This document shows positions 8,355 to 17,860 of a DNA stretch of 64,000 bases, piece by piece. The notes beneath the pieces are model-generated. The model saw only the letters and a list, made by a program, of their open reading frames with translations. It had not been told where the DNA came from and ran no database searches. The stretch covers positions 1,335,828 to 1,399,827 of the forward strand of contig NZ_KZ454939.1 in assembly GCF_002797355.1 (NCBI RefSeq), given 5' to 3'. Position numbers and translations under genes: made by a program. Source of the DNA: Bacillus xiapuensis (GTDB lineage Bacteria > Bacillota > Bacilli > Bacillales > Domibacillaceae). Positions within the stretch are counted from its first letter, which is position 1. Each line of letters opens with the position of its first letter.

Positions 8355-9578
8355 ATGAAATTCAAACAAAGCAGCGAATTTCCTTTATATATATTGATGG
8401 TGAACATGTTTATTGCCATGACTGGAATTGGTGTCATTATTCCGATTATGCCTACGGTTATCCAGGAATTTGGTGTGGGCGGGAAGGCGTTTGGCTTATT
8501 AATTGCTACGTTTGCATTCGCTCAATTTCTTTTTTCACCGCTTGCCGGCGATTTGTCCGATAGACTCGGACGCAAGAAAACGATAGTATTCGGGCTTGTG
8601 CTGTTTTCATTCTCACAGCTTCTCTTCGGTTTAACCAATCAGTTATGGCTTTTGTACGTATCAAGAGTTCTTGGAGGAATGGGCGGTGCCTTTATGATTC
8701 CTTCCATGATGGCCTATGTCGCCGATATCACGACAATGGAGAATCGGGCCAAAGGAATGGGGCGATTGGGAGCGTCCATGTCCTTAGGTTTTGTGATTGG
8801 CCCAGGAATCGGCGGCTTCTTATCAGAATTTGGCTTAAGGGCGCCTTTTTTTATAGCCGCAGCTGTGGCGGCACTATCGGCAGTCGTATCTGTCGCTTTT
8901 CTGCCGGAAACTCGGCAAGCTGCCCATTTCTCAGCTGACGCCAAGAAGAGGGACAGTTTGTGGAAACAGCTGATTCTTTCAGTCAAAACCCCTTATTTTG
9001 CCCTGTTAATCATGATGTTTACTTTGTCATTTGGTTTAGCTAACTTCCAATCGACGATCAGCTTATTTGCGGATATAAAATTCGGCTTTGAGCCTATGGA
9101 CATCTCGGTTTTAATGGTGACCGCCGGAATGATTGGGGTGATCGTGCAGGCTTTTGTTCTTGATCGTACTTTAAGACGATTCGGTGAAATTCCTGTGATG
9201 AACGTAAGCTTGGTAGCTGCGGGCTTTGCTATGCTCTCACTTTTGCTAGCCCAAGGATTCTGGTCCGTTATGGTGATCTCGTCTGTGTTCTTTATCGCGG
9301 CCTCTCTTCTTCGTCCGGCGATTAATACGATGGTGTCCAAAATGGCTGGTGATGAACAAGGTTTTGCAGCCGGCATGAACAATGCCTATATGAGTATTGG
9401 AAATGTGATTGGCCCAGCTCTTGCCGGGACATTGTTTGATATCAATATGGGGCTTCCTTACGTGTTTGGTGCGCTCATTATTGCAGCATGCCTTTTGATT
9501 AGCCTAAAATGGGCGAAAACAAGAAAAGCGGCAGGCGGTTCCCAGAGCCGGATCGGATACAGTGAACGTGTTCGTTAA
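8355..9578 (+). CDS. MFS multidrug efflux transporter (DHA1, NorA/Bmr-like)
   Basis: 407-aa proton-coupled exporter with about 12 membrane segments. Motif A (GDLSDRLGRKKTIVFG) follows TM2 and motif C-like GFVIGPGIGG is in TM5, the antiporter signature. It is cotranscribed with the upstream TetR gene and closed by the terminator at 9591. The closest well-known group is the Bmr/Blt/NorA drug:H+ antiporters; the substrate cannot be inferred. Confidence 0.92.
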   Translation: MKFKQSSEFPLYILMVNMFIAMTGIGVIIPIMPTVIQEFGVGGKAFGLLIATFAFAQFLFSPLAGDLSDRLGRKKTIVFGLVLFSFSQLLFGLTNQLWLLYVSRVLGGMGGAFMIPSMMAYVADITTMENRAKGMGRLGASMSLGFVIGPGIGGFLSEFGLRAPFFIAAAVAALSAVVSVAFLPETRQAAHFSADAKKRDSLWKQLILSVKTPYFALLIMMFTLSFGLANFQSTISLFADIKFGFEPMDISVLMVTAGMIGVIVQAFVLDRTLRRFGEIPVMNVSLVAAGFAMLSLLLAQGFWSVMVISSVFFIAASLLRPAINTMVSKMAGDEQGFAAGMNNAYMSIGNVIGPALAGTLFDINMGLPYVFGALIIAACLLISLKWAKTRKAAGGSQSRIGYSERVR

Positions 9579-9590
9579 TCGCCATTAAAG

Positions 9591-9640
9591 AAACAGCCAG
9601 TTTGGCTCTGCACTGGAGCTAAGCTGGCTGTTTCTTCTGT
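9591..9640 (+). terminator. Terminator of the tetR-MFS operon
   Basis: 10-bp perfect stem AAACAGCCAG / CTGGCTGTTT (9591-9600, 9624-9633) followed by CTTCTGTTTT. Confidence 0.8.
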
Positions 9641-9736
9641 TTTCTGTTGCAGCCATGCAATTCTAGCGGTTTAACAGTGCAGTGATCAGCCGTTTTACAT
9701 AGAAAGCTGAAGAAACATCAGGAGGAAAGAAAGCTT

Positions 9737-9814
9737 ATGATAAAAAGGATTGGAAATCGGCAGTTGCCGCGGCGGATTAGCCGAGAGCCAATATTCTATG
9801 AAGCAAGCCGATGA
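9737..9814 (+). CDS. Possible 25-aa basic peptide with a good ribosome site
   Basis: CAGGAGGAAAG lies about eight bases before ATG 9737; the frame runs 25 codons (MIKRIGNRQLPRRISREP...) to TGA. It is arginine-rich and short, and could be a truncated gene start, a leader peptide or chance. Nothing else was found between 9641 and 9854. Confidence 0.25.
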   Translation: MIKRIGNRQLPRRISREPIFYEASR

Positions 9815-9854
9815 AACGGTTTGTTTCGGCGGCAGGAGCTGCTTATCTATTCTT

Positions 9855-10601
9855 TTATTCATAGGTTTCCCGCTGAAACGGCCGATTCGACTGAATGTTC
9901 GTTTCTTTTTGCCTGAAGAGGAGCCAAATCAATAAACTTAAGCTCAAAGCAACGAATTCCAAGGTCAATATATACCAAGGGTAAGGACCGAGAACATCCA
10001 GAAGACTGGCGTTTTCGGGTTTGCGGGCTATATATAAGTAATTACCGTCAACTAGCAGGTTCACAATGAAGATGACAGGCAGGAGAATATTTAAGAAGGC
10101 CATTGTTTTGACGACAGAATAAATCGTTGGCCGGAAGCCTTTCACCCACGTGAAATAAAACGGAACTGAAAAAATCAGCAGATGGGTAATAAAAAAATGA
10201 AAAAAGCGGAAATGAGGAAAATCATAGTTTAAAAATGGCGTAAACAGCGCTTGAGACGCGCCTAATAATCCAGTAAATAATGACACTTCATAAATTATTT
10301 TCTTTCTGGTAATTAATAAAGCGGCTGTTAAAAACAGACCGATGCTGCACAGCTCAAGCGGCAAAGCATGGCTCGCATCCCAGCTGCTGCTGACGATCAT
10401 CCATAGCTGGTACACAGCTTCAAGAACCAGGAGAAAAACAGCGAGAGCGATTTCCATAATTCTGAAGCGGGGCGCTCTTAGCTGTTGCCTAAACTTATAA
10501 ATGCTGCCCACAAGCAGGAGCATACAGAGCAGCACTATAATATGGCTGGTTGAATACATTTGAAAGTCGAACTCTTTATAGCTACTGCCAAACCAATCCA
10601 T
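9855..10601 (-). CDS. ywaF: TIGR02206-type membrane protein (YwaF-like)
   Basis: 248-aa integral membrane protein with seven hydrophobic segments. It begins MDWFGSSYKEFDFQMYSTSHI and contains WDASHALPLELCSIG and the TPFLNYDFPHFRFFHFFITH region, which is the family hallmark. The function of this family is not established. GGGGGAAAAAG precedes the ATG on the minus strand. It is transcribed alone and convergently with the MFS gene, with its 3' end about 220 bases from the MFS terminator. Confidence 0.85.
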   Translation of the reverse strand: MDWFGSSYKEFDFQMYSTSHIIVLLCMLLLVGSIYKFRQQLRAPRFRIMEIALAVFLLVLEAVYQLWMIVSSSWDASHALPLELCSIGLFLTAALLITRKKIIYEVSLFTGLLGASQALFTPFLNYDFPHFRFFHFFITHLLIFSVPFYFTWVKGFRPTIYSVVKTMAFLNILLPVIFIVNLLVDGNYLYIARKPENASLLDVLGPYPWYILTLEFVALSLSLLIWLLFRQKETNIQSNRPFQRETYE

Positions 10602-10785
10602 TCTTTTTCCCCCTTTCTTTTCAAGATTAACATATTTTAAAGCAGCTAAGTGCTAGACTGCTGATTTTATTATAATATTCTAATGTTAAATCAGCGTTAA
10701 AATAGCGGATAAAGGATGTGAATTATTCTTAATATTGTTATAATATTGATGAAAGAAGGCAAATGAATAAGGGGTGCTGCGACCG

Positions 10786-11424
10786 ATGGCGAAATATATA
10801 GTGTTTGACTTTGATGGAACTCTGGCGAATTCTTTGAAGGTATTTCTTGCGGCTTACAATCAATTGGCTGAGAAAGAAGGCTATCGCACCGTTCAAGAAT
10901 CCGAAATTGACCGGTTGAGCAAGATGACGATTCCTGAACGCTGCCGATATTTAAACTTTCCAATTAGAAATATACCGTTCGCTGCGCCGAAGTTATACCG
11001 CTTTGTCAGAGAATCGCAAAATGATCTGAAGTTCTTTCCGGGCATAAAGGAACTTCTTGATGAGCTGAAAAATCACGGCTATCGGCTGGCGATCATATCG
11101 TCCAATGCCAAAGACATTATCGGCCGATCATTAGAAGCGCATCAAGTGAATTATTTTGACGATATTTTATGCTCCAAATACATTTTCAGCAAAGATAAAA
11201 TGCTAAAGAAACTGCTGAATAAATACAAATTAAAGCCATCTGATGCGCTATATATTGGAGACGAGGAACGGGATATTTCCGCTTGCAACAAAGTAGGAGT
11301 AAAAGTGATTTGGGCAGGCTGGGGATATGATGACGAAGAAGTAGCGTTAAATGCCAACCCCGATTATATTGCCAATGAACCGGCTGATGTATTGCCGATA
11401 TTATTAAAATGGAATATTTCGTGA
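10786..11424 (+). CDS. HAD-superfamily hydrolase, subfamily IA
   Basis: 212-aa predicted phosphatase. Motif I is FDFDGTLANS right at the N-terminus (nucleophile Asp8, acid Asp10), motif II is the IISSNAKD segment, and motif III/IV is YIGDEERDISACNKVG. A helical cap lies between residues 16 and 85. ATG 10786 has AGGGGTG about ten bases upstream; a GTG at 10774 is in frame. The substrate is unknown; related proteins are phosphoglycolate- or PPi-type phosphatases. The gene is divergent from the YwaF-like gene and closed by its own terminator. Confidence 0.88.
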   Translation: MAKYIVFDFDGTLANSLKVFLAAYNQLAEKEGYRTVQESEIDRLSKMTIPERCRYLNFPIRNIPFAAPKLYRFVRESQNDLKFFPGIKELLDELKNHGYRLAIISSNAKDIIGRSLEAHQVNYFDDILCSKYIFSKDKMLKKLLNKYKLKPSDALYIGDEERDISACNKVGVKVIWAGWGYDDEEVALNANPDYIANEPADVLPILLKWNIS

Positions 11425-11458
11425 AAAGCTGCCGAACGGAGCAGCTTTTCCTTCTTTT
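11425..11458 (+). terminator. Terminator after HAD hydrolase
   Basis: Stem AAAAGCTGC / GCAGCTTTT with loop CGAACGGA and downstream CCTTCTTTT, starting at the stop codon. Confidence 0.85.
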
Positions 11459-11486
11459 AGGCAGGCGGGGCTAGCTTTTGTTCTTT

Positions 11487-11515
11487 CTTTCATCAGTGAG
11501 GATCACTGATGAAAG
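11487..11515. repeat. Perfect 13-bp inverted repeat, function unknown
   Basis: CTTTCATCAGTGA and TCACTGATGAAAG flank a GGA loop between the HAD and amidohydrolase genes. There is no T tract directly after it. Its left arm resembles the start (TTTCATCCCTGCTGATGA) of the dispersed repeat at 14757. Confidence 0.5.
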
Positions 11516-11652
11516 CTGCCTTTATCTCTCCTTCAAGGATGAGAGGAAGACGAGGCCTGAGCGGGAGATGAACACTAACGAACAGACAGCGGAGAGAAAA
11601 AACAGCGCTCCCGCTGCTGGAAGGGCCGCATACACTAAGGGAGGCTTGGACT

Positions 11653-12843
11653 ATGTTAGAAGACATCTATCAGCTTTTAGAAAATAACTTTCAGGAGACG
11701 GTTCAAATAAGAAGGCATCTGCACCAGCATCCTGAACTTTCCTTTGAAGAGGTGGAAACTCCGCGGTTGATCGCTGAATTTCTCGGAAATCTGGGGATTG
11801 ATATTAGAACAGGCGTGGGCGGCCGCGGAGTCGTCGGCTGTATCCGCGGAGAGAAACCGGGGAAGACGGTCGCGCTGCGGGCAGACTTCGATGCCTTGCC
11901 TCTTCAGGATCAAAAGAATGTGCCTTACCGGTCGAAGGTGCCGGGGAAAATGCATGCTTGCGGCCATGATGCCCATACAGCTACGCTGCTTTCCGTTGCG
12001 AAAGTGCTGCAGGAAAAGCGCCATTTGCTTGAGGGGAACATTGTGCTAATCCACCAGTTCGCGGAAGAGCTTGTTCCAGGAGGAGCGAAAGCGATGATTG
12101 AAGACGGCTGTTTAGACGGAGTGGACGCGATTTTTGGTACGCATTTATGGACCACCATCCCCGTTGGAAAAGCCGGCTTTACTTCCAAAGCCATCATGGC
12201 AGCAGCTGACCGGTTCGAAGTGGAGATAATCGGCAAAGGGGGCCATGGCGCAATGCCCCATGAAACCATCGATCCGATCGTCATCGGAACGAACTATGTG
12301 CAACTGCTTCAGCAAATTATTAGCCGATCGGTCAGCCCGTTGGATTCCGCTGTTATATCGGTCGGCACGTTTCACGGAGGGGATGCCTTTAATATTATCG
12401 CCGACCAAGTTTCCATTACAGGAACGGTCCGAACGTTTCAAGAAGAAACGCGAAAGGCCGTTCAGGTAAAAATGGAAGCGATTCTGCGGACGCTGTGTGA
12501 ATCAGCAGGAGCCAGCTGCCATTTTCGCTATCAGCCCGGCTATCCGTCCGTCATCAACCATGAGCAGGAAACGTCGCTTGTTCAATCAGCGGCTAAAGAG
12601 ATTCTTGGGGAGGATCACTGTTTTATTACAGAGCCATTAATGGTAGGAGAGGATTTCTCTTATTACTTGCAGGAAGTGCCTGGCGCGTTTTTTCTAACAG
12701 GTGCAGGAAATATCCAGTCAGGGGCCAAATATCCTCACCATCACCCGCTGTTCGATATTGATGAGCGGGCCATGCTCCACGCGGGAAAAATTCTAGCTGC
12801 GGCTGCCGTTCGCTTTTTAATGGAGAAAAGTGAGCGGAAGTAA
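11653..12843 (+). CDS. M20-family metal-dependent amidohydrolase (N-acyl amino acid / hippurate hydrolase type)
   Basis: 396-aa cytosolic Zn-dependent peptidase-like enzyme of the M20D group, which removes acyl groups from amino acids. Metal-site motifs are visible: MHACGHDAHTA (Cys/His ligands), FAEELVPGGAKAMIEDG (catalytic Glu pair) and HHHPLFDIDE near the C-terminus; the dimerisation insert GGHGAMPHETIDPI sits in the middle. Length fits the family. GGGAGG precedes ATG 11653. Candidates include N-acetyl-cysteine deacetylase (YtnL/YxeP group) or N-acetyldiaminopimelate deacetylase-like enzymes; specificity cannot be decided. No partner genes are adjacent. Confidence 0.92.
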   Translation: MLEDIYQLLENNFQETVQIRRHLHQHPELSFEEVETPRLIAEFLGNLGIDIRTGVGGRGVVGCIRGEKPGKTVALRADFDALPLQDQKNVPYRSKVPGKMHACGHDAHTATLLSVAKVLQEKRHLLEGNIVLIHQFAEELVPGGAKAMIEDGCLDGVDAIFGTHLWTTIPVGKAGFTSKAIMAAADRFEVEIIGKGGHGAMPHETIDPIVIGTNYVQLLQQIISRSVSPLDSAVISVGTFHGGDAFNIIADQVSITGTVRTFQEETRKAVQVKMEAILRTLCESAGASCHFRYQPGYPSVINHEQETSLVQSAAKEILGEDHCFITEPLMVGEDFSYYLQEVPGAFFLTGAGNIQSGAKYPHHHPLFDIDERAMLHAGKILAAAAVRFLMEKSERK

Positions 12844-12898
12844 AAAAACTTTTCAACCACCATTTGTTTCTGTATAGTATTTACAGTAGATAAATTAA

Positions 12899-13660
<762 letters not shown>

Positions 13661-13710
13661 TGAGGATGAAGTAAAGAGGACTGACCCCTTGCGCAATCAC
13701 TTAAGCGAAA

Positions 13711-13760
13711 GTATGAACTTTTGCTTACAATAATGGGGGCCAGGCCCTTTTTTATTGTGG
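13711..13760 (+). terminator. Hairpins after map
   Basis: AAGCGAAAGT / ACTTTTGCTT at 13711-13734 is an imperfect stem. It is followed by a second compact inverted sequence, GGGCC-A-GGCCC within CAATAA...TTATTG, with a TTTTTT run near 13749-13754. Probably one composite terminator. Confidence 0.55.
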
Positions 13761-13826
13761 AAAGCTCCGAAATAGAGTATCCTTAATGGATAGCTGCATT
13801 CAGATTAAGTAAAGGGGTTTGACTCG

Positions 13827-14621
13827 TTGCTAGATTACAAGTTATATGAACATTCCAATTCAGAAGAATACGTGGTTCTCATTCATGGGATGGGCGGGAA
13901 CTCTAGTATTTTTTACAGTAATTTAAAAGCTTTAAAGAGGCATTTTAATATATTATCTGTTCATCTACCCGGGCATGGAAAGTCTCCGGGTGTAGAAGAA
14001 TTAGGGCCTTTCAGCCTGGAAACAGTGGCGGGGGAAGTAATCCGGCTCATGGATTATTTAGTCATTAAAAAGGCTCATTTTATCGGGATTTCTCTCGGGA
14101 CAATTATCATACACTATATTTTAAAAATCTCTCCGGACAGGGTACGATCAGCGGTTATGGGCGGGGCGATTACGAAATTTAATTTATTTTCTAAAGTACT
14201 GGTGCAAGCAGGAAAGCTTTTGAAATCTTTTACTCCGTTTTTGTGGCTGTATAAAATATGTGCCTATCTTATTATGCCGGGAAAAATGAATCGGAGATCA
14301 CGCACATTATTTGTGAATCAAGCAGCTAAAATGAAAAGACGTGATTTTTTGGCATGGTTCCATTTAGTGGATACAGTTGAGAATGTGTATGGCGGAGTGC
14401 CAGAGTCCTCCAAAGGCATCCCTAAATTATATATCTCAGGCTCGGAGGACCATTTGTTTATCAAACAGCTTGACCGGGATATTGCTCAGGATCCCTATGC
14501 TTCCATGAAGTCTATTCAAGGCTGCGGACATGTCTGCAATGTCGAAAAGAGCAAAGAATTTAATGAAGCGGCAATCCAGTTTTTGCTGGAAAGTGAAAGG
14601 AATATTAAGCAAGCTCAATAG
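13827..14621 (+). CDS. Alpha/beta hydrolase fold protein
   Basis: 264-aa hydrolase. The oxyanion segment LIHGMGGN, the nucleophile elbow GISLG, the acid in SGSEDHLF and the catalytic histidine in GCGHVCN are all in the expected order. A helical lid lies between residues about 125 and 190. TTG start with AAAGGGG upstream. Substrate unknown; lipases, esterases and C-C hydrolases share this pattern. Monocistronic with its own terminator. Confidence 0.88.
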   Translation: MLDYKLYEHSNSEEYVVLIHGMGGNSSIFYSNLKALKRHFNILSVHLPGHGKSPGVEELGPFSLETVAGEVIRLMDYLVIKKAHFIGISLGTIIIHYILKISPDRVRSAVMGGAITKFNLFSKVLVQAGKLLKSFTPFLWLYKICAYLIMPGKMNRRSRTLFVNQAAKMKRRDFLAWFHLVDTVENVYGGVPESSKGIPKLYISGSEDHLFIKQLDRDIAQDPYASMKSIQGCGHVCNVEKSKEFNEAAIQFLLESERNIKQAQ

Positions 14622-14674
14622 AGAGCCGGCTAATTGTCAAGAAGAGCTATACATCTGAAGTGTTTGTCTGCAAT

Positions 14675-14715
14675 AAAAAGGGGCTTCCGACAGTCGTTGG
14701 ACGGGCCCTTTTTAA
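14675..14715 (+). terminator. Terminator after alpha/beta hydrolase
   Basis: AAAAAGGG pairs with CCCTTTTT across a GC-rich loop and ends in a T run. Confidence 0.7.
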
Positions 14716-14756
14716 TGCTTTGATATCATAAGTGCCTTCTAACCGCAGTTTTTTCT

Positions 14757-14910
14757 TTCATCCCTGCTGATGAAAAGAAGAACAGAGGCTAGCATCGCAG
14801 CGCCTTTGTCATTTGCATCTTGCAGGCCTGAGTGAATCGGGGATTTCGCTGCGTGATCCTCCGCTGAGCCTTTCAGCTGCTGTTTCATTTTCAAAGCGGA
14901 GTCTTATATG
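14757..14910 (+). repeat. Dispersed degenerate intergenic repeat, copy A
   Basis: Starts TTCTTTCATCCCTGCTGATGA, has the core TTGCATCTTGCAGGCCTGAG, then GATTTCGCTGCG and ends near AAGCGGAGTCTTA. The same block order occurs, with many substitutions, at 19318-19462 (minus), 24020-24107 (minus) and 36318-36440 (plus). No coding potential seen. Confidence 0.6.
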
Positions 14911-14915
14911 AAAGA

Positions 14916-14963
14916 TAAATCGTAATTATTACTATTTACAAACCGTAATCATTACGATATAAT
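14916..14963 (+). promoter_or_regulatory. znuA promoter with two Zur boxes
   Basis: A near-consensus promoter, TTTACA (14935-14940), 17 bp, TATAAT (14958-14963), carries two 23-bp sites matching the Bacillus Zur box core CGTAATNATTACG. Box 1 (14916-14938) has one mismatch in the right half and overlaps the -35. Box 2 (14939-14961) has a perfect core CGTAATCATTACG and fills the spacer. Strong zinc-dependent repression is predicted. Confidence 0.88.
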
Positions 14964-14998
14964 TTCCAAGTCAGTGTTAAATAAGAAGGAGGATCGGG

Positions 14999-15976
14999 AT
15001 GAAACGATACATTCATTTAACTGTCTTTCTGTCAGTTATGATGATCCTGGCTGCGTGCGGAGGCAAGGAAAACGCAGATAATAAAAGAGACGGAAAGCTA
15101 ACTATTTATACAACGATTTATCCTTTAAGTTATTTTACCGAAGAAATAGGGAAGGAACATGTGGATGTTGAAAGCATTCTGCCGGCTGGAGCGGATGCGC
15201 ATACTTTTGAACCGACTTCGAAGACAATGATCGACATTGCTGGCGGAGACATGTTTATATATAACGGGCTTGGATTGGAGCCGTTCGGTGATAAGGTGAA
15301 AGAAACAATGAAAAGCGAATCCGTTAACGTGTTAGAGGTTGGAAAAAGCATGGATTTGACCGCTCTTCAAAAAGATCATCATAAAGTCCTGAAGCAGCAG
15401 GATCATTCTGAAGAAGAGCAGGTACACAATCATGAGGACGGCCACCATCACGGTTCTGCAGACCCGCATGTTTGGATTGATCCAGTATTATCCATCGAGA
15501 TGGCTGAAACAATTAAAGATGAACTGGTGAAACTGCAGCCAGAAAATAAAGCGAAGTTTCAGCGCAATTACGAGGAGCTTAAATCCAAGCTGGAAAAGCT
15601 TGATCAAGACTTTCATGAAATGGCTGAAGGGGCGGCTCATAAACAGTTTCTCGTCTCCCATTCCGCCTTCGGATATTGGGAAGACCATTACGGCATCGAG
15701 CAGATCGGTGTGGCGGGATTGTCGCCTGCAAACGAACCGTCACAAAAACAGCTCAAAGAGATCATTGAGACAGCAAAGAAACATCGGACGAAGTTTGTAA
15801 TCTTTGAGCAGAATATTACGCCTAAAGTGGCGCAAGTCGTGCAAAATGAAATTAACGCCAAAGCGCTGCACATTCATAATGCAGCCGTGCTGACGGAGGA
15901 AGATAAAAGAAATAAGGAAAATTATTTCACTCTGATGGAAAAAAATATTCAAACTTTGAAAAAAGCAATGGAATAA
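14999..15976 (+). CDS. znuA: Zinc ABC transporter substrate-binding lipoprotein ZnuA/AdcA
   Basis: 325-aa extracytoplasmic lipoprotein that captures Zn2+ for an ABC importer. Signal peptide residues 1-18 with lipobox LAAC and acylated Cys19. The cluster A-1 fold signs are YPLSYF, ADAHTFEPTS (metal His), PHVWIDP, VSHSAFGYW and EQNITPK. A His-rich mobile loop (residues about 120-160, with DGHHHG) supports zinc rather than manganese. GGAGG precedes ATG. No znuB or znuC follows: a terminator closes the transcript, so permease and ATPase must be elsewhere. B. subtilis YcdH (ZnuA) is normally in an operon with them. Confidence 0.94.
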   Translation: MKRYIHLTVFLSVMMILAACGGKENADNKRDGKLTIYTTIYPLSYFTEEIGKEHVDVESILPAGADAHTFEPTSKTMIDIAGGDMFIYNGLGLEPFGDKVKETMKSESVNVLEVGKSMDLTALQKDHHKVLKQQDHSEEEQVHNHEDGHHHGSADPHVWIDPVLSIEMAETIKDELVKLQPENKAKFQRNYEELKSKLEKLDQDFHEMAEGAAHKQFLVSHSAFGYWEDHYGIEQIGVAGLSPANEPSQKQLKEIIETAKKHRTKFVIFEQNITPKVAQVVQNEINAKALHIHNAAVLTEEDKRNKENYFTLMEKNIQTLKKAME

Positions 15977-15980
15977 TCGC

Positions 15981-16022
15981 AATAAAAAATGCTTCTTCGC
16001 CTGGCGAAGAGCATTTTTTATT
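15981..16022 (+). terminator. Strong terminator after znuA
   Basis: An almost perfect ~20-bp inverted repeat, AATAAAAAATGC and TCTTCGCC against GGCGAAGA and GCATTTTTTATT, begins four bases after the stop codon. Confidence 0.93.
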
Positions 16023-16130
16023 GGCCATAACCGGCTTTGCGCGATTTTGGAATACGGGATTTCCTTGGCATACTTTTCCTCAAGTTTGGGAAGATAAACA
16101 AAAGGAACAGTTTTTGAGGAGGGAAAGGAC

Positions 16131-17639
16131 ATGTCGAACAAATCTCATCAACCGATGTGGAAGGAAGAAGGAAGCGCTCCTTCATTTCCTGCTTTAAAAG
16201 AAACAGCGTTTGCTGATACGGTGATTGTCGGCGGCGGGATCACAGGAATTGTCAGCGCCTATTTGCTGACCAAAGCTGGAAAGAAGGTCGTGTTATTGGA
16301 GTCCACGAAGCTCGTCAACGGGACGACGGGCCATACGACAGCTAAAGTGACGTCTCAGCATAACCTGATATATGACCAGCTGATACAAACGATTGGCGAG
16401 CAGCAAGCGCGATTATATTATGAAGCGAATCAGGAAGCGCTGCAATGGGTTAGGCGCGTCATTCAAGAAAATAAGATCGACTGTGATTGGGAAGATGAAA
16501 CTGCGTTTGTTTATACCAACGCTGATAAAGAAACCGAGACGGTTAAAAATGAAGCAGAGAGCTATAAGCAGCTGGGGATTGCCGGCTCATTGACAGATAC
16601 AATGCCATGGAAAACGCCTTTTAAGGAAGCGGTTTCCATGGAAGGCCAAGGGCAATTTCATCCGCTGAAATTTTTATCTCCCCTCATTCAATATATTACA
16701 GAAAACGGCGGAGAAATATATGAATCGACGGTAGCCAAAGACATCGAAAAAGGGGATCGGCAAACAGTCATCACGAAAGATGGAGCCAAAGCAATTGGAG
16801 ATCATATCGTAATCGCCAGTCATTTTCCTTTTTATGATGATGGGTTTTATTTTGCGAAAATGCATGCTCAGCGTTCCTATGTGATTGCGATTAAACCGAA
16901 AACGGCTTTTCCGGGCGGCATGTATATTACAGCTGAAACGCCAACACGCTCTGTTCGAAGTGCCCGCTTGCATGGAGAAGAGGTGTTATTAATTGGCGGG
17001 GAGGGGCATAAAACCGGTAAAAAACAAGGAACTGAAGAAAATTATCAGGCTTTAATCAATTTTGCTGAAAAAGAATTTGGCATTGAACAATTGCTGCATA
17101 GCTGGTCGGCGCAGGATTTAGTGACGCTGGACAACATCCCGTATATTGGGCGGCTCAGAAAAGACGAAAATATTTATGTGGCCACAGGTTTCAAAAAATG
17201 GGGGATGACATCAAGCATCGTATCGGCTCTGCTGCTGTCTGATCTAATTTTAAACAAGCAGAATCGTTATGCCGAGCTGTTTTCTCCTGAGCGCTTTACA
17301 GCGGACCCAAGCATAAGAAACTTTGTTAAACAAAACAGCGATGTGGCCGGCACCTTTATTAAAGGAAAGCTTGATCGTTTATTTAGAGAACAAGAAGCGC
17401 TTCCTCCCAATAAAGGAGTCGTGATTAATTGGGAAGGAAAGCGCGCTGGTGCTTTTAAAGAAGAAGACGGGACTGTTCACATTGTGGATACGACATGCAC
17501 TCATTTGGGCTGTGAATGCGAGTGGAATGAAGCGGAACGCACTTGGGACTGCCCGTGTCACGGCTCGCGCTTTGCTGTTACGGGTGAGGTGGTAGAAGGC
17601 CCAGCCATTGAACCGTTAAGAAAAATAGGAAGAGATTAA
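16131..17639 (+). CDS. yhfW: FAD-dependent oxidoreductase fused to a C-terminal Rieske domain (YhfW-like)
   Basis: 502-aa two-domain protein. Residues 25-390 are a DAO-type flavoprotein (dinucleotide motif VGGGITGIVSAYLL near residue 35). Residues about 410-500 are a Rieske [2Fe-2S] domain with CTHLGC and CPCHGSRF as cluster ligands. The architecture matches B. subtilis YhfW; the physiological substrate is unknown. GAGGAGGGAAAGG precedes ATG. It follows znuA after a terminator and ends in a hairpin-rich repeat. Confidence 0.9.
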   Translation: MSNKSHQPMWKEEGSAPSFPALKETAFADTVIVGGGITGIVSAYLLTKAGKKVVLLESTKLVNGTTGHTTAKVTSQHNLIYDQLIQTIGEQQARLYYEANQEALQWVRRVIQENKIDCDWEDETAFVYTNADKETETVKNEAESYKQLGIAGSLTDTMPWKTPFKEAVSMEGQGQFHPLKFLSPLIQYITENGGEIYESTVAKDIEKGDRQTVITKDGAKAIGDHIVIASHFPFYDDGFYFAKMHAQRSYVIAIKPKTAFPGGMYITAETPTRSVRSARLHGEEVLLIGGEGHKTGKKQGTEENYQALINFAEKEFGIEQLLHSWSAQDLVTLDNIPYIGRLRKDENIYVATGFKKWGMTSSIVSALLLSDLILNKQNRYAELFSPERFTADPSIRNFVKQNSDVAGTFIKGKLDRLFREQEALPPNKGVVINWEGKRAGAFKEEDGTVHIVDTTCTHLGCECEWNEAERTWDCPCHGSRFAVTGEVVEGPAIEPLRKIGRD

Positions 17640-17673
17640 TATTTAATAAAAAACGCCGATTGCTAATGCTAAA

Positions 17674-17834
17674 GGGTCTGGGACATAACTAAATTTGCTG
17701 TCATGAAAGCCGAATCATTGTGTTTAATAAAAAACATGAAAAAAATAAAGCCGAACTATTACGAAACTCTAAAGGAGAGTTCTAAATAATAGTTCGGCTT
17801 TTTTATTAGCTTAAAACCATTTGTCCCAGCCTCT
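17674..17834. repeat. Nested inverted repeat with terminator core between yhfW and NSS gene
   Basis: The outer arms are CTGGGACA (17678-17685) and TGTCCCAG (17822-17829). An inner 13-bp perfect stem, AAGCCGAACTATT (17748-17760) with AATAGTTCGGCTT (17788-17800), is followed by TTTTTTATT. The inner part is a bidirectional terminator for the two convergent genes. The outer arms make the ~150-bp unit look like a small mobile or palindromic element; this is inference. Confidence 0.65.
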
Positions 17835-17860
17835 TCTTATTAGCTCTTGCAAGATGGATT

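Noticed and set aside
9750-9935. 61-aa plus-strand frame overlapping the YwaF-like gene
   Set aside because: Antisense to a well-supported gene's end and without ribosome site.
11478-11687. 69-aa open frame before the amidohydrolase
   Set aside because: No ribosome site at its start, crosses a perfect hairpin and overlaps the well-supported amidohydrolase start.
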